From positions 62,001 to 126,000 of the forward strand of contig NZ_QJRG01000039.1 of NCBI RefSeq assembly GCF_004025535.1: a stretch of 64,000 nucleotides of DNA. Reading direction: 5' to 3'. Every line of letters starts with the position of its first letter. Within the stretch, counting starts at the first letter, position 1. This DNA comes from Pseudomonas alkylphenolica. Its GTDB lineage: Bacteria; Pseudomonadota; Gammaproteobacteria; Pseudomonadales; Pseudomonadaceae. The translations under genes were made by a program, and so were the position numbers. Positions 10,249 through 21,158 of the stretch are shown here, one piece after another. The notes below the pieces were generated by a model. That model made no database searches. It worked only from the letters and a program-made list of their open reading frames with translations, and had not been told where the DNA came from.

Positions 10249-10842
10249 ATGCTGGTTGTTTCTCTCGGTGGTAGTCCCAGTTTGCGTTCACGTACCGGCG
10301 TGCTGCTTGAGCGCAGCCGCCAGTGGCTGCAAAGCCAGGGCGTTGAAGTGGTGACGTTCCAGGTGCGTGACTTTCCGGCCGAAGACCTGCTGCATGCACG
10401 TTTCGACAGCCCCAAAGTGCAGCACTTTCTGCAACTGGTTGAGCAGGCGGACGGCCTGATCGTTGCGACCCCGGTGTACAAGGCATCGTTTGCCGGTGCG
10501 CTGAAGACCCTGCTCGACCTGCTGCCTGAACGTGCCCTCAGCCACAAGGTGGTATTGCCCATTGCTACCGGCGGCAGTATCGCCCACATGCTGGCCGTGG
10601 ATTACGCGCTCAAACCGGTGCTGTCTGCGCTCAAGGCGCAGGAAACCCTGCAAGGGATCTTTGCTGACGACAGCCAGATCACTTACGGCGAAGGCAGCGC
10701 GGCCGCCCAGCTGGCACCGGTATTGGAGCAGCGTCTGAGCGAATCGCTGGACCTGTTTCACAGCGCCCTGGCGCGCCGGCCGAAACCGGTCGCACCCGGT
10801 GTATTGAACGAGCGTCTGCTCAGTGCTCGCTGGAGCATCTGA
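10249..10842 (+). CDS. ssuE: NAD(P)H-dependent FMN reductase
   Basis: Supplies reduced FMN to the alkanesulfonate monooxygenase SsuD. The 197-residue flavodoxin-fold protein has the FMN phosphate loop [11 protein letters not shown] near residue 8 and the family motif [13 protein letters not shown] near residue 74. First gene of ssuEADCBF; 95 bases separate it from ssuA. Confidence 0.93.
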   Translation: MLVVSLGGSPSLRSRTGVLLERSRQWLQSQGVEVVTFQVRDFPAEDLLHARFDSPKVQHFLQLVEQADGLIVATPVYKASFAGALKTLLDLLPERALSHKVVLPIATGGSIAHMLAVDYALKPVLSALKAQETLQGIFADDSQITYGEGSAAAQLAPVLEQRLSESLDLFHSALARRPKPVAPGVLNERLLSARWSI

Positions 10843-10937
10843 GGCGAACCACCCGATTTCTGCAATTCCCACCTTACTCGCCCGCCAACGGGCAAGCAGG
10901 TGCAGCCTGAACCCCAACCGCAAAAAAGGAGAGCGCT

Positions 10938-11903
10938 ATGCGCACTGTTATTTTGCGTCGTGGTCTGGTCGCTCTGTTTGCTGCGGCTGTGTCCTTCGGC
11001 GCCATTACTCAAGCTCAGGCTGAAAGCCTGCGAATCGGTTATCAGAAGTACGGCACCCTGGTGCTGCTCAAGGCCAAGGGCTCGCTGGAAAAACGTCTGG
11101 CTGCCCAGGGCATCCAGGTGCAATGGACCGAGTTCCCCGGTGGCCCGCAACTGCTTGAAGGCCTGAACGTCGGCTCGATCGACTTCGGTGTCACCGGCGA
11201 GACGCCGCCGGTATTTGCCCAGGCGGCCGGCGCCGATCTGCTCTATGTGGCCTACGAGCCACCAGCACCGCACAGTGAAGCGATCCTGGTGCCCAAGGGC
11301 TCGGCGATCCAGTCGGTGAAAGACCTCAAGGGCAAGAAAGTCGCGCTGAACAAAGGCTCCAACGTGCACTACCTGCTGGTTCGTGCGCTGGAAGATGCCG
11401 GCCTGAAATACACCGATATCCAGCCGGTGTTCCTGCCCCCGGCCGACGCTCGTGCTGCGTTCGAGCGTGGCAGTGTCGATGCCTGGGTCATCTGGGACCC
11501 GTACCAGGCCGCCGCCGAGCAGCAGTTGCAGGCGCGCACCTTGCGCGACGGCAAAGGCATCGTCGACAACCATCAGTTCTACCTGGCGACCAAGCCTTAC
11601 GCGCAAAAACACCCTGAAGTGATCAGCGCGCTGGTGGACGAAGTGCGTGCGGTAGGCGAGTGGTCCAAGGCTAACCCGCAGGAGGTTACCGATCAGGTTG
11701 CACCGCTGCTGGGCCTGCCAGCCGACATCACCCTGACCTCGGTCAAACGCCAGGGCTATGGCGCGCACTTCCTTACCCCGGACGTGGTCACTGCCCAACA
11801 GAAAATCGCCGACACCTTCCACACGCTCAAGCTGATTCCCAAGCCACTGAGCATCAAGGATGTGATCTGGACTCCCCCGGCCAAGGTCGCCACTGCGCCT
11901 TGA
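10938..11903 (+). CDS. ssuA: Aliphatic sulfonate ABC transporter binding protein
   Basis: Periplasmic receptor for alkanesulfonates (321 residues). Signal peptide with likely cleavage after ITQAQA, then ESLRIGYQKYGTLVLLKAKG, the conserved opening of SsuA proteins, and the domain linker DAWVIWDPYQAA. AAAAGGAG is 7 bases before ATG. It shares a fold with TauA in this window but not its operon, and should serve a broader sulfonate range. Confidence 0.93.
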   Translation: MRTVILRRGLVALFAAAVSFGAITQAQAESLRIGYQKYGTLVLLKAKGSLEKRLAAQGIQVQWTEFPGGPQLLEGLNVGSIDFGVTGETPPVFAQAAGADLLYVAYEPPAPHSEAILVPKGSAIQSVKDLKGKKVALNKGSNVHYLLVRALEDAGLKYTDIQPVFLPPADARAAFERGSVDAWVIWDPYQAAAEQQLQARTLRDGKGIVDNHQFYLATKPYAQKHPEVISALVDEVRAVGEWSKANPQEVTDQVAPLLGLPADITLTSVKRQGYGAHFLTPDVVTAQQKIADTFHTLKLIPKPLSIKDVIWTPPAKVATAP

Positions 11904-11961
11904 CGACCAGCCTGTGCCGGGGCCTGGCCCCGGCGTGCGTTCCCTTTAGGAGACAACTCCG

Positions 11962-13110
11962 ATGAGCCTCAACGTTTTCTGGTTTCTTCCCACCCATGGC
12001 GACGGCCACTACCTGGGCACCTCCGACGGTGCGCGCGCAGTCGATCACGGCTACCTGCAGCAGATTGCCCAGGCTGCCGACCGCCTGGGGTTTGGCGGTG
12101 TACTGATCCCGACCGGTCGTTCTTGCGAAGACTCCTGGCTGGTGGCGGCGTCGCTGATTCCGGTCACCCAGCGCCTGAAGTTCCTGGTCGCACTGCGCCC
12201 GGGCATCATCTCGCCAACCGTGGCTGCGCGTCAGGCGGCAACCCTGGACCGTCTCTCCGGCGGCCGTGCGCTGTTCAATCTGGTCACCGGTGGCGACCCG
12301 GAAGAGCTCTCGGGCGATGGCCTGTTCCTCAGCCATGAAGAGCGTTACCAGGCCTCTGTCGAGTTCACCCGGATCTGGCGCCGCGTACTGGAAGGTGAAA
12401 CCGTCGACTACGACGGTCAGCACATCCAGGTCAAAGGTGCCAAATTGCTTTACCCGCCCGTCCAGCAGCCGCGTCCACCACTGTATTTCGGCGGCTCTTC
12501 TGACGCTGCGCAGGACCTGGCTGCCGAGCAGGTCGAGATGTACCTCACCTGGGGTGAACCTCCGGCTGCGGTGGCCGAGAAAATCGAGCAGGTGCGCGCC
12601 AAGGCCGCCAAGCAGGGCCGCACGGTACGTTTCGGTATTCGTCTGCACGTGATTGTGCGCGAAACCAACGCTGAAGCCTGGCAGGCGGCTGAACGTCTTA
12701 TTTCACACCTGGATGACGACACCATTGCCCGCGCCCAGGCCTCGCTGGCGCGCTTTGACTCCGTAGGCCAGCAGCGCATGGCCGCCCTGCACGGTGGTAA
12801 CCGTGACAATCTGGAAGTCAGCCCCAACCTCTGGGCCGGGGTCGGCCTGGTGCGTGGTGGCGCAGGTACTGCGCTGGTGGGCGATGGTCCGACCGTGGCA
12901 GAGCGGGTCAAGGAATACGCCGCACTGGGTATCGATACCTTTATCTTCTCGGGTTATCCACACCTGGAGGAGTCGTACCGGGTCGCCGAACTGCTGTTCC
13001 CGCACCTGGATGTGGAACGCCCGGAGCTGCCCAAGAGCGGTGGCTACGTAAGCCCGTTCGGTGAGATGGTCGCCAACGACATCCTGCCAACGTCTGCCAC
13101 AAAGCGCTGA
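11962..13110 (+). CDS. ssuD: FMNH2-dependent alkanesulfonate monooxygenase
   Basis: Splits alkanesulfonates into aldehyde and sulfite using FMNH2 from SsuE and oxygen. It is 382 residues, one more than I recall for the E. coli enzyme, with the bacterial-luciferase TIM barrel and family segments [14 protein letters not shown] at the N-terminus, [19 protein letters not shown] and [16 protein letters not shown] precedes the ATG. The stop is 10 bases before ssuC. Confidence 0.95.
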   Translation: MSLNVFWFLPTHGDGHYLGTSDGARAVDHGYLQQIAQAADRLGFGGVLIPTGRSCEDSWLVAASLIPVTQRLKFLVALRPGIISPTVAARQAATLDRLSGGRALFNLVTGGDPEELSGDGLFLSHEERYQASVEFTRIWRRVLEGETVDYDGQHIQVKGAKLLYPPVQQPRPPLYFGGSSDAAQDLAAEQVEMYLTWGEPPAAVAEKIEQVRAKAAKQGRTVRFGIRLHVIVRETNAEAWQAAERLISHLDDDTIARAQASLARFDSVGQQRMAALHGGNRDNLEVSPNLWAGVGLVRGGAGTALVGDGPTVAERVKEYAALGIDTFIFSGYPHLEESYRVAELLFPHLDVERPELPKSGGYVSPFGEMVANDILPTSATKR

Positions 13111-13120
13111 GGGCCTGGCC

Positions 13121-13915
13121 ATGAGTCGAGTCTCTACTCCCTGGACGCAGCGCCTGGCCCCCTGGGTACTGCCGTTGCTGTTGCTGGCGGTCTGGCAACT
13201 GGCGGTCAGCGCAGGCTGGCTGTCGACGCGCATCCTGCCGGCACCGAGCGCCGTACTGACGGCAGGTGTCGAACTGGTCCGCAGCGGTGAAATCTGGACT
13301 CACCTGGCCATCAGTGGCTGGCGTGCGGCGCTCGGTTTTGTCATCGGTGGTGCCATCGGCCTGGCGCTGGGCTTTATCACCGGCCTGTCGAAATGGGGCG
13401 AACGCCTGCTCGACAGCTCGGTACAGATGATCCGCAACGTGCCGCACCTGGCGCTGATTCCACTGGTGATCCTGTGGTTTGGCATCGATGAGTCGGCGAA
13501 GATTTTCCTGGTGGCGCTGGGCACCTTGTTCCCGATCTACCTCAACACCTACCACGGTATCCGCAACGTCGACCCGGCGCTGGTGGAAATGGCGCGCAGT
13601 TATGGCCTGTCGGGTTTCGAGCTGTTTCGCCAGGTGATCCTGCCCGGTGCCTTGCCGTCGATCCTGGTCGGGGTGCGCTTTGCCCTTGGCTTCATGTGGC
13701 TGACCCTGATCGTTGCCGAAACGATCTCGGCCAACGCCGGTATCGGCTACCTGGCAATGAACGCCCGGGAGTTCCTGCAGACCGACGTGGTGGTCCTGGC
13801 CATTGTGCTCTATGCCGTGCTGGGCAAACTGGCCGATCTGGCAGCACGCGGGCTGGAACGCGTCTGGCTGCGCTGGCACCCGGCTTATCAACCGACCCGG
13901 GGAGAGGGCGCATGA
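13121..13915 (+). CDS. ssuC: Alkanesulfonate ABC transporter permease
   Basis: Inner-membrane channel of the sulfonate importer (264 residues, about six hydrophobic segments). ATG 13121 is preferred over an in-frame upstream ATG at 13061 that would lie inside ssuD. The C-terminal half has the coupling-loop stretch [22 protein letters not shown]. Its stop overlaps the ssuB start (ATGA). Confidence 0.93.
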   Translation: MSRVSTPWTQRLAPWVLPLLLLAVWQLAVSAGWLSTRILPAPSAVLTAGVELVRSGEIWTHLAISGWRAALGFVIGGAIGLALGFITGLSKWGERLLDSSVQMIRNVPHLALIPLVILWFGIDESAKIFLVALGTLFPIYLNTYHGIRNVDPALVEMARSYGLSGFELFRQVILPGALPSILVGVRFALGFMWLTLIVAETISANAGIGYLAMNAREFLQTDVVVLAIVLYAVLGKLADLAARGLERVWLRWHPAYQPTRGEGA

Positions 13916-14724
13916 CCATCCTCAAAGAATCACCGCAACACTTGCTGCGCGGTATTCCGCTGGCGGCCAAGAACCTGCAGAAAACCTTCGGCCAACGCCA
14001 GGTACTGCGTGACATCGACCTGCACATACCGGCCGGGCAGTTCGTCGCTATTGTCGGGCGCAGCGGGTGCGGCAAGAGCACCTTGCTGCGCTTGCTGGCC
14101 GGTCTGGATCAGCCCACCGCTGGCGAGTTGCTGGCAGGCTCGGCCGCCCTCAGCGAAGCCCGTGACGATACCCGGCTGATGTTCCAGGAAGCACGGCTGC
14201 TGCCCTGGAAGAAAGTCATCGACAACGTTGGCCTGGGCTTGTCCGGAAACTGGCGCGAGCAGGCGCTCAAAGCCCTCGAGGCAGTCGGCCTGGCCGAGCG
14301 TGCCAACGAGTGGCCCGCCGCGCTCTCAGGCGGGCAGAAGCAGCGTGTGGCCCTGGCCCGCGCCCTGATTCACCAGCCGCGGCTGTTGCTGCTCGACGAG
14401 CCACTGGGGGCGCTGGACGCCCTGACCCGTATCGAGATGCAGCAATTGATCGAGCGGCTATGGCGTGAGCACGGCTTTACCGTCCTGCTGGTAACCCATG
14501 ATGTCAGCGAAGCAGTCGCGGTCGCCGACCGGGTGATCCTAATCGAAGACGGCGAAGTCGGGCTGGACCTCACGGTCGACCTGCCGCGTCCCCGTGTGCG
14601 TGGCTCGCATCGCCTGGCTGCGCTGGAAACCGAAGTACTCAACCGCGTTCTTTCGGTACCGGGCACACCCCCGGAGCCGGAACCCGTAGCACCGTTGCCG
14701 ACGCAATTGCGTTGGGCTCACTGA
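13912..14724 (+). CDS. ssuB: Alkanesulfonate ABC transporter ATP-binding protein
   Basis: ATPase of the sulfonate importer, 270 residues. Walker [10 protein letters not shown] near residue 49, signature [15 protein letters not shown], Walker [13 protein letters not shown] and H-loop THDVSEAV are all present. The start is ATG 13912, overlapping the ssuC stop by four bases; the longer open frame to 13696 is a shadow of ssuC. A proline-rich C-terminal tail ([14 protein letters not shown]) is typical of Pseudomonas SsuB. Confidence 0.93.
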   Translation: MTILKESPQHLLRGIPLAAKNLQKTFGQRQVLRDIDLHIPAGQFVAIVGRSGCGKSTLLRLLAGLDQPTAGELLAGSAALSEARDDTRLMFQEARLLPWKKVIDNVGLGLSGNWREQALKALEAVGLAERANEWPAALSGGQKQRVALARALIHQPRLLLLDEPLGALDALTRIEMQQLIERLWREHGFTVLLVTHDVSEAVAVADRVILIEDGEVGLDLTVDLPRPRVRGSHRLAALETEVLNRVLSVPGTPPEPEPVAPLPTQLRWAH

Positions 14725-14742
14725 CCAGAAGGAAGCAAGCAG

Positions 14743-14958
14743 ATGACTATCAAAGCGATCAACGTCCGTAACCAGTTCAAAGGCACCGTGAAGGAAATTC
14801 TCGAAGGACCGGTGTTGTCCGAAATCGACGTGCAAACGGCGTCGGGCATCGTCACTTCGGTTATCACCACCCGCTCGGTACGCGAGCTGGAACTGGCTGT
14901 TGGCAGTGAAGTGATTGCCTTTGTGAAGTCGACTGAAGTGTCGATTGCCAAGCTCTGA
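14743..14958 (+). CDS. ssuF: Mop/TOBE-domain molybdopterin-binding-like protein
   Basis: A 71-residue TOBE (Mop) domain, family signature VRNQFKGTVKEI at the N-terminus. In P. putida the equivalent gene ends the ssuEADCBF operon and has been tied to sulfonate and sulfate-ester growth, but its biochemical role is unclear; Mop domains usually bind molybdate or related oxyanions. It starts 18 bases after ssuB with GAAGGAAG as ribosome site. Confidence 0.88.
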   Translation: MTIKAINVRNQFKGTVKEILEGPVLSEIDVQTASGIVTSVITTRSVRELELAVGSEVIAFVKSTEVSIAKL

Positions 14959-14974
14959 TATTGCGTTCAATGGC

Positions 14975-15034
14975 GACCGCTTTGCGGTCGATCGCCGGCT
15001 TCGCCAGCTCCTACAAAGTAGCTGGCGCAGCCGG
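14975..15034. repeat. REP element forming a long hairpin
   Basis: The inverted partner of the REP at 10068. Its terminal part makes a hairpin with 15-base arms (14995-15009 and 15020-15034), one mismatch and a 10-base loop; GACCGC-TTT-GCGGTC at 14975-14989 adds a smaller stem. It lies between the convergent genes ssuF and the TetR gene and probably ends or protects both transcripts. Confidence 0.75.
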
Positions 15035-15045
15035 CGACAGGACCG

Positions 15046-15672
15046 TCAGCGTTTAGGCAGGAATGGCGGCAGGTACAAGCCCAGATACGCATCGAACACC
15101 CGCATGCCTTCTTCAGCCATGCGCGGCGTGATTTGCCCGTGCAGTTGCATCGAACGGGCATACACCCGATCCCCCAGCTCCATGGCCAGGGCAAATACAT
15201 CCACATCGTCGGGTAGTACCGGCAACTGAAAGTGCTGAGCGAACAGCGCGTGCATCTGCACACCCAGTTCAATGTCGTGCTGACGGTCGGCCTGGGTGAC
15301 TTCGCTCAAGCCATGCTGGGCGAGGATCAGCTGACGGGCAGCGGCATCCTCGTGATAAATGCTCAGCATGCGCTGCTCAACCAGGCGCGACAGGTCATGC
15401 CAGGTGTTCAGCGAAGACGTCTCGATCGGCGCCGCCAGGCAAGCCCTGAAAGCGCTGTGCACATCGGCGGTCAGCGCTTCGAGCAGGGCCGGGACACTGG
15501 CGAAAAAGTGATACACCGACGACGGCGGAATCTGCGCCTGTTCGGCCACACTGTAGATCGACAGGCTGGCCACGCCCTGGTCCGCCAGCAGTTCGCGCGC
15601 CGTCGCCAGGATCGTGTCGATCCTGGCCTGGCTGCTGGCGCGCGGTTTGCGTTGGGTGACGGTGCGGCTCAT
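15046..15672 (-). CDS. TetR-family transcriptional regulator
   Basis: 208 residues with an N-terminal TetR helix-turn-helix (IDTILATARELLADQGVASL...QAQIPPSSVYHFFASVPALLEAL, residues about 17-70) and a ligand-binding helical C-terminal part that I cannot assign. ATG 15672 starts one base after the gshA stop, so it is probably co-transcribed with gshA. Proximity to ssu and gshA invites a sulfur or thiol-stress role, but target and ligand are unknown. Confidence 0.8.
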   Translation of the reverse strand: MSRTVTQRKPRASSQARIDTILATARELLADQGVASLSIYSVAEQAQIPPSSVYHFFASVPALLEALTADVHSAFRACLAAPIETSSLNTWHDLSRLVEQRMLSIYHEDAAARQLILAQHGLSEVTQADRQHDIELGVQMHALFAQHFQLPVLPDDVDVFALAMELGDRVYARSMQLHGQITPRMAEEGMRVFDAYLGLYLPPFLPKR

Positions 15673-15673
15673 G

Positions 15674-17260
15674 TCAGTTGCTGATCGCCAGAATGCTGGC
15701 CTGGTACGCACTGACGAACAGGTCGAAATCGGCCTTGTCCTCTTCACGCTCAAGCTTGGCCTGTGCTTCCAGTGACTCCCGCGCCGCTGTTTCAAAGCGC
15801 TGCTGCTCGTCGGCGGGCAGCGCCTGGGCGCGGAAGAACTCGGCGTGCGCCTGGCTCTGGCGCAAGGCAAAGCGGCTGAAGCCTTCCTTGTGTTCGGTCA
15901 TGCTCGCCAGCACCTGCGCCGAAGGCGTCAGGGACGGGTCGCTGACTTTGGCCTTTTGCAGGTCCAGCGCCTTGGTGTGCTCGTCACTGCCCTGGCTGCG
16001 GTCCAGCAGCTCGGCCAGCGGTGCAATACGTTCGAGCAGCTCATCAGCCCACTCCTTGAGTGCCACCGGTTTGCCGTGGCGCTGCAGCATCAGCCCCGGG
16101 CGCCGGCCTTCCTTGACCACGCTGAGGAAGTTGCCGGTGCAGTTGCCGCATTCCAGGTAACCCAGCAGCGGGCTGTCGTCCAGGGCGCAGAACAGCAGGA
16201 AGGCGTCGAGGAAGCGCGCTTCCGGCAGGTCGATGCCGGTCGGCAGGAAGGGGTTGATGTCCAGGCAGCGCACTTCCACATACTGGATGCCACGAGCCAT
16301 CAGCGCCTGGATCGGCCGCTCACCGCTGTAGGTGACACGTTTGGGGCGGATGTTCGAGTAGTACTCGTTTTCGATCTGCAGGATGTTGGTGTTGAGCTGT
16401 ACCCACTCGCCATCCTTGTGCGTGCCGATTTCCACATACGGCGCGTACGGCGTCGCCACAGCCTTGCGCAGGCTGTCGGTGTAACTGTTCAGGTCGTTGT
16501 AGCAAGGGGTCAGGCCGGCCTGGGCGTTGCTCTGGTAACCCAGGTCGCTCATGCGCAGGCTGGTGGCGTACGGCAGGTAGAGCGTTTCGGCGTCGAACTG
16601 TTCGAGCTGGTGCGCACGACCGCGCAGGAACCCGGCATCCAGGGCCGGCGAGGCGCCGAACAGGTACATCAGCAGCCAGCTGTAGCGGCGGAAGTTGCGG
16701 ATCAGGGCGATATAGGCGGCCGACTGATAGTCGCGCTCATCGGCGCTGCTGCCTTCGGCATCGCGCAGCAACGGCCAGAGTTTTTCCGGCAGCGAGAAGT
16801 TGTAGTGAATCCCGGCAATGCACTGCATGGTGCGGCCGTAGCGCAGGGCCAGGCCTTTGCGGTACACGTACTTGAGCTGGCCGATGTTGGAGTCGCCATA
16901 CCAGGCAATCGGAATGTCTTCCTCGGCCGGTAGCGGGCAAGGCATCGACGGACTCCACAGGTATTCGCTACCCAGCTTGGTGTAGGCGAAGCGGTGGATG
17001 TTTTCCAGGCTCTGAAGGGTTTGCGCAGGGTCAGCCAACGCCGGAGTGATGAACTCCAGCAGCGACTCCGAGTAGTCGGTGGTGATCTGCTCATGGGTCA
17101 GCGCCGCGCCGAGGGCTTCTGGGTGCGGGGTCTGAGCCAGGCGACCTTCCTCGGTCACACGCAGGCATTCGCGCTCGATGCCGTGCAGGCACTGCTTGAG
17201 CAGGGAGAGATTGTCGCCTTGGCCGAGCAGGCTCAGGCGGCGGTTGAGAAGTTCGCTCAA
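15674..17260 (-). CDS. gshA: Glutamate-cysteine ligase
   Basis: First step of glutathione synthesis: ATP-driven coupling of glutamate and cysteine. The proteobacterial GshA type, 528 residues with the TTG start at 17260; AAGGA is 8 bases upstream and [12 protein letters not shown] aligns with the start I recall for P. aeruginosa GshA. A GTG at 17275 would add five residues without a ribosome site. Typical segments are [23 protein letters not shown] and [11 protein letters not shown]. It fits the sulfur theme of the flanking block. Confidence 0.93.
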   Translation of the reverse strand: MSELLNRRLSLLGQGDNLSLLKQCLHGIERECLRVTEEGRLAQTPHPEALGAALTHEQITTDYSESLLEFITPALADPAQTLQSLENIHRFAYTKLGSEYLWSPSMPCPLPAEEDIPIAWYGDSNIGQLKYVYRKGLALRYGRTMQCIAGIHYNFSLPEKLWPLLRDAEGSSADERDYQSAAYIALIRNFRRYSWLLMYLFGASPALDAGFLRGRAHQLEQFDAETLYLPYATSLRMSDLGYQSNAQAGLTPCYNDLNSYTDSLRKAVATPYAPYVEIGTHKDGEWVQLNTNILQIENEYYSNIRPKRVTYSGERPIQALMARGIQYVEVRCLDINPFLPTGIDLPEARFLDAFLLFCALDDSPLLGYLECGNCTGNFLSVVKEGRRPGLMLQRHGKPVALKEWADELLERIAPLAELLDRSQGSDEHTKALDLQKAKVSDPSLTPSAQVLASMTEHKEGFSRFALRQSQAHAEFFRAQALPADEQQRFETAARESLEAQAKLEREEDKADFDLFVSAYQASILAISN

Positions 17261-17413
17261 GATGGATTCCTTCACGCGTCAGTCGCCCCAATATGGGGGT
17301 GGAGTTGACGGTCTACAAGGGTGGACAGAGGAACTGGCGTTGTCGCCTGGTATTGGCCGGCTTCCGGCAGTGCCCGCGCTCTGCCGAAAGTATCGCAAAT
17401 TGGCTACTGGCCG

Positions 17414-17797
17414 CTAGAGGATGGCGAAGGTTCCCTGAGCCTTGGCGACCAGTTTGTCGCCCTGGCGTACATCGGCGTCGACCACCAGTGTACGCCGCCC
17501 GGCGTGCAACACCCGGGCAATGCACAGCACTTCACCGTCGCTGACCGCGCGCAGGTAGTTGATCTTGCACTCCAGGGTCACGCTCTGCTGGTCGAAACCA
17601 TGGGCGCTGGAGCAGGCCAGGCCCATGGCGGTGTCGACCAGGCTGAAGATCACCCCGCCATGCATTTTGCCGCCGCGGTTGCGCAGGTGCGGCTCCAGGG
17701 CCAGGGTCATCTCTGCAACGCCTGACTCCAGGCGTTGCAACTGGCAGCCGAGCAGTTCGCTGAAGGCGCTGAGGACTACTTCTTGCGAAGCTTCCAT
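17414..17797 (-). CDS. PaaI-type hotdog thioesterase
   Basis: 127-residue single hotdog domain. GGKMHGGVIFSLVDTAMGLA carries the HGG-x(7)-D pattern of PaaI/YdiI-like acyl-CoA thioesterases. Its ATG overlaps the tex stop by one base (TGATG), so it is coupled to tex. Substrate is not predictable from sequence. Confidence 0.85.
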   Translation of the reverse strand: MEASQEVVLSAFSELLGCQLQRLESGVAEMTLALEPHLRNRGGKMHGGVIFSLVDTAMGLACSSAHGFDQQSVTLECKINYLRAVSDGEVLCIARVLHAGRRTLVVDADVRQGDKLVAKAQGTFAIL

Positions 17798-20115
17798 CAC
17801 TTCTTCTTCATCTGCTTGGCGTTGGCGAACAGGGCGGCCATGGCGTTGTTGGCCGGTGGCGCGGTGTCCTTGACGCGCGGCGCAGCGCTTTGCTGGCGCG
17901 GTGCCGAACCCGGGCGGCTGCCACGCGCACCGTCGACTTTCTCGCCCGGTGTATCGCTCATGCGCATCGACAGGCCAACGCGTTTGCGCGGGATGTCGAC
18001 TTCCATGACCTTGACCTTGACCACGTCGCCGGCTTTCACCGCTTCACGCGGGTCTTTGATGAATTTCTCCGACAGCGCGGAGATATGCACCAGGCCGTCC
18101 TGATGCACGCCGATATCGACGAAAGCACCAAAGTTGGTGACGTTGGTGACCACGCCTTCGAGGATCATCCCCAGTTGCAGGTCCTTGAGGTCTTCGACGC
18201 CTTCCTGGAACTCGGCGGTCTTGAACTCCGGACGCGGGTCGCGGCCAGGCTTGTCCAGTTCCTGAAGGATGTCGGTGACGGTCGGCAAGCCGAAGGATTC
18301 GTCGGTGAACTTCTTCGGGTCCAGACGCTTGAGGAAGCCGCTGTCGCCAATCAGCGAGCGGATGTCGCGGTCTGTGTCGGCGGCGATGCGCTGAACCAGC
18401 GGATAGGCTTCCGGGTGAACGGCCGAAGCATCCAGCGGGTTGTCGCCGTTCATCACGCGCAGGAAGCCTGCGGCCTGTTCAAAGGTCTTTTCGCCCAGGC
18501 GACTGACTTTTTTCAGCGCCGCGCGGGTTTTGAACGCGCCGTTGGCGTCACGGTGCGCCACGATGTTTTGCGCCAGGGTGCTGTTGAGGCCGGAAATGCG
18601 AGCCAGCAGCGCGACCGAAGCGGTGTTGACGTCGACGCCGACGGCGTTCACGCAGTCCTCGACGACAGCATCCAGGCCACGCGCCAGTTTGAGCTGCGAG
18701 ACATCGTGCTGGTACTGGCCGACACCGATGGACTTCGGATCGATCTTCACCAGTTCGGCCAGAGGGTCCTGAAGGCGGCGGGCAATGGAGACCGCGCCGC
18801 GAATCGACACATCCAGGTCCGGGAACTCGCGGGCTGCCAGTTCCGAGGCCGAGTACACCGAAGCACCGGCTTCGGAGACCATGATCTTGGTCATTTTCAG
18901 GGCTGGGTATTTTTTGATCAGCTCGGCGGCCAGTTTGTCGGTCTCGCGGCTGGCGGTACCGTTGCCGATGGCAATCAGCTCAACCGAATGCTTGGCGCAC
19001 AGGGCGGCGAGGACAGCGATGGTCTGGTCCCACTGGTTTTTTGGCACGTGCGGGTAAACCGTGGCGGTGTCGAGCAGTTTGCCGGTGGCATCGACCACCG
19101 CCACCTTGCAGCCGGTGCGCAGGCCCGGGTCAAGTCCCAGGGTCGCGCGCGGGCCGGCTGGTGCAGCCAGCAGCAGGTCGTGCAGGTTGCGGGCAAAGAC
19201 GTTGATGGCCTCGCCTTCGGCGTTGTCGCGCAATTCGCCGAACAGGTCGGTTTCCAGGTGGCTGTAGAGCTTGACCTTCCAGGTCCAGCGCACCACCTCG
19301 GCCAGCCATTTGTCGGCTGGACGGTTCTGGTTCTTCAGGCCGAAACGTTCGGCGATCATCAGTTCGCACGGGTGCAAGGTGCCGGGCAGCTCTTCGCCGA
19401 CTTTCAGCGAGGCGGCCAGAACGCCCTCGTTACGGCCACGGAAAATGGCCAGGGCACGGTGCGATGGCACGCTTTTGAGCAGTTCGTCGTGTTCGAAGTA
19501 GTCGCGGAACTTGGCGCCTTCTTCTTCCTTGCCAGCCACCAGGCGGGCGCTGAGCACGGCTTCCTGCTTGAGGAAACTGCGCAGTTTGTCGAGCAGGCTC
19601 GCGTCTTCGGCAAAGCGCTCCATCAGGATGTACTTGGCGCCTTCAAGGGCTGCCTTGACGTCGGCCACGCCTTTCTCGGCGTCGACAAAACGCGCCGCTT
19701 CAACCTCGGGGCTCAGCTGCGGGTCGTTGAACAGGCCGTCAGCCAGCTCGCCCAGGCCGGCTTCCAGGGCGATCTGGCCCTTGGTGCGGCGCTTTTGCTT
19801 GTAAGGCAGGTAGAGGTCTTCGAGGCGGGTCTTGGTGTCGGCCAGTTTGATCTCGCGGGCCAGCTCCGGGGTCAGTTTGCCTTGCTCTTCGATGCTGGCC
19901 AGGATGCTGACGCGGCGCTCGTCCAGCTCGCGAAGATAGCGCAGGCGTTCTTCCAGATGGCGCAGCTGCGTGTCATCCAGGCTGCCGGTCACTTCTTTAC
20001 GGTAACGGGCGATAAAAGGCACCGTCGAGCCTTCATCAAGCAGGGCCACGGCCGCTTCGACCTGTTGCGGGCGGACGCCGAGTTCTTCGGCGATGCGGCT
20101 GTTGATGCTGTCCAT
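17797..20115 (-). CDS. tex: Tex, S1-domain RNA-binding transcription accessory protein
   Basis: Conserved nucleic-acid-binding protein linked to transcription and stress tolerance. The 772-residue protein has the helical N-terminal part, a YqgF/RNaseH-like domain ([18 protein letters not shown] near residue 325), helix-hairpin-helix repeats around 500-560 and a C-terminal S1 domain (about 648-720), ending in a basic tail. ATG 20115 has AGGTGG upstream. On the minus strand a TATAAT at 20205-20210 marks its probable -10 box. Confidence 0.93.
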   Translation of the reverse strand: MDSINSRIAEELGVRPQQVEAAVALLDEGSTVPFIARYRKEVTGSLDDTQLRHLEERLRYLRELDERRVSILASIEEQGKLTPELAREIKLADTKTRLEDLYLPYKQKRRTKGQIALEAGLGELADGLFNDPQLSPEVEAARFVDAEKGVADVKAALEGAKYILMERFAEDASLLDKLRSFLKQEAVLSARLVAGKEEEGAKFRDYFEHDELLKSVPSHRALAIFRGRNEGVLAASLKVGEELPGTLHPCELMIAERFGLKNQNRPADKWLAEVVRWTWKVKLYSHLETDLFGELRDNAEGEAINVFARNLHDLLLAAPAGPRATLGLDPGLRTGCKVAVVDATGKLLDTATVYPHVPKNQWDQTIAVLAALCAKHSVELIAIGNGTASRETDKLAAELIKKYPALKMTKIMVSEAGASVYSASELAAREFPDLDVSIRGAVSIARRLQDPLAELVKIDPKSIGVGQYQHDVSQLKLARGLDAVVEDCVNAVGVDVNTASVALLARISGLNSTLAQNIVAHRDANGAFKTRAALKKVSRLGEKTFEQAAGFLRVMNGDNPLDASAVHPEAYPLVQRIAADTDRDIRSLIGDSGFLKRLDPKKFTDESFGLPTVTDILQELDKPGRDPRPEFKTAEFQEGVEDLKDLQLGMILEGVVTNVTNFGAFVDIGVHQDGLVHISALSEKFIKDPREAVKAGDVVKVKVMEVDIPRKRVGLSMRMSDTPGEKVDGARGSRPGSAPRQQSAAPRVKDTAPPANNAMAALFANAKQMKKK

Positions 20116-20204
20116 AAAACCACCTGACATAGTGTGATGACAAAGGCCGCGGACGGGCGCCAATAGGGCGCTCGGGTCAGTGCGGCGCTGGCTGAAAGCG
20201 GCGC

Positions 20205-20210
20205 ATTATA
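20205..20210 (-). promoter_or_regulatory. tex -10 box
   Basis: Perfect TATAAT on the minus strand, 90 bases upstream of the tex ATG. I see no good -35 at standard spacing. Confidence 0.5.
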
Positions 20211-20356
20211 CCCAGTGCAAACAGGTTGCGGTGATAGCAGCGCGCCAGCTATCGACCGGGTCGAACTGGCGCACAGGGAAAAATCTGCTAACAATGCACA
20301 CGGCACGGTCAATGGCGGCTAAGCCATAATGCGTGCCGAGATTAGAGGAGTTATCA

Positions 20357-21097
20357 ATGAGCAGCACTGCACAAACCGCTGAAGGCGAAAAAATTCTCAT
20401 CGTCGATGACGACCCGGGCTTGAGCAGCCTGTTGGAACGTTTCTTCACCAGCAAGGGTTATCGCGCCCGTGCCGTGCCCAATACCGAGCAGATGGACCGC
20501 CTGCTGGCCCGCGAAGTATTCAATCTGGTGGTCCTTGACCTGATGCTGCCTGGCGAAGACGGCCTGACCGCCTGTCGGCGCCTGCGTGCGGCGAACAACC
20601 AGATCCCGATCATCATGCTCACCGCCAAGGGCGATGAACTGAGCCGGATCAAAGGGCTGGAACTGGGTGCTGACGATTACCTGGCCAAGCCGTTCAACCC
20701 TGACGAGCTGATGGCGCGGGTCAAGGCCGTGCTGCGTCGCCAGGCCCCCACGGTGCCGGGTGCACCGGGCAGTGAAGACGAAACCGTCACCTTCGGTGAC
20801 TACGAGCTGTCGCTGGCGACCCGTGAACTCAAGCGCGGCGAAGAAGTGCACATGCTCACCACCGGTGAGTTCGCGGTGCTCAAGGCCCTGGTCATGCATG
20901 CCCGCGAGCCGTTGACCCGCGACAAGCTGATGAACCTGGCCCGTGGCCGCGAGTGGGATGCGCTGGAGCGCTCCATCGACGTTCAGATTTCCCGCCTGCG
21001 GCGCATGATTGAACCCGACCCGTCGAAGCCGCGCTATATCCAGACGGTCTGGGGTGTTGGTTACGTGTTCGTACCGGATGGCAATGCCGGCAAGTGA
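20357..21097 (+). CDS. ompR: Response regulator OmpR
   Basis: DNA-binding partner of EnvZ. 246 residues: receiver domain with phospho-acceptor D61 (VVLDLMLPGEDG), acidic pair in IVDDDPG and K in AKPFNPDEL, then a winged-helix domain (SIDVQISRLRRMIEPDP...VWGVGYVFVP). AGAGGAG precedes ATG 20357. A CATAAT at 20325-20330 is a possible -10 box. A hairpin with a T run lies between it and envZ. Confidence 0.95.
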   Translation: MSSTAQTAEGEKILIVDDDPGLSSLLERFFTSKGYRARAVPNTEQMDRLLAREVFNLVVLDLMLPGEDGLTACRRLRAANNQIPIIMLTAKGDELSRIKGLELGADDYLAKPFNPDELMARVKAVLRRQAPTVPGAPGSEDETVTFGDYELSLATRELKRGEEVHMLTTGEFAVLKALVMHAREPLTRDKLMNLARGREWDALERSIDVQISRLRRMIEPDPSKPRYIQTVWGVGYVFVPDGNAGK

Positions 21098-21125
21098 TGT
21101 TTCGTTTGTAGGCGTCAGCCACTAC

Positions 21126-21158
21126 AAACAGGGCGGACCTTCGGGTAGCCCTGTTTTT
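21126..21158 (+). terminator. Hairpin with T run between ompR and envZ
   Basis: Perfect 9-bp stem AAACAGGGC (21126-21134) / GCCCTGTTT (21148-21156), 13-base loop, then more T. It looks like an intrinsic terminator or attenuator inside the two-gene operon. Confidence 0.75.

Noticed and set aside
13696..13911. Extended N-terminus for SsuB
   Set aside because: In-frame extension lies inside ssuC and has no similarity to ATPases; ATG 13912 with ATGA overlap is natural.
17890..20127. 745-codon open frame opposite tex
   Set aside because: Full antisense shadow of tex, a common effect of GC-rich codon use; no family motif and no ribosome site.
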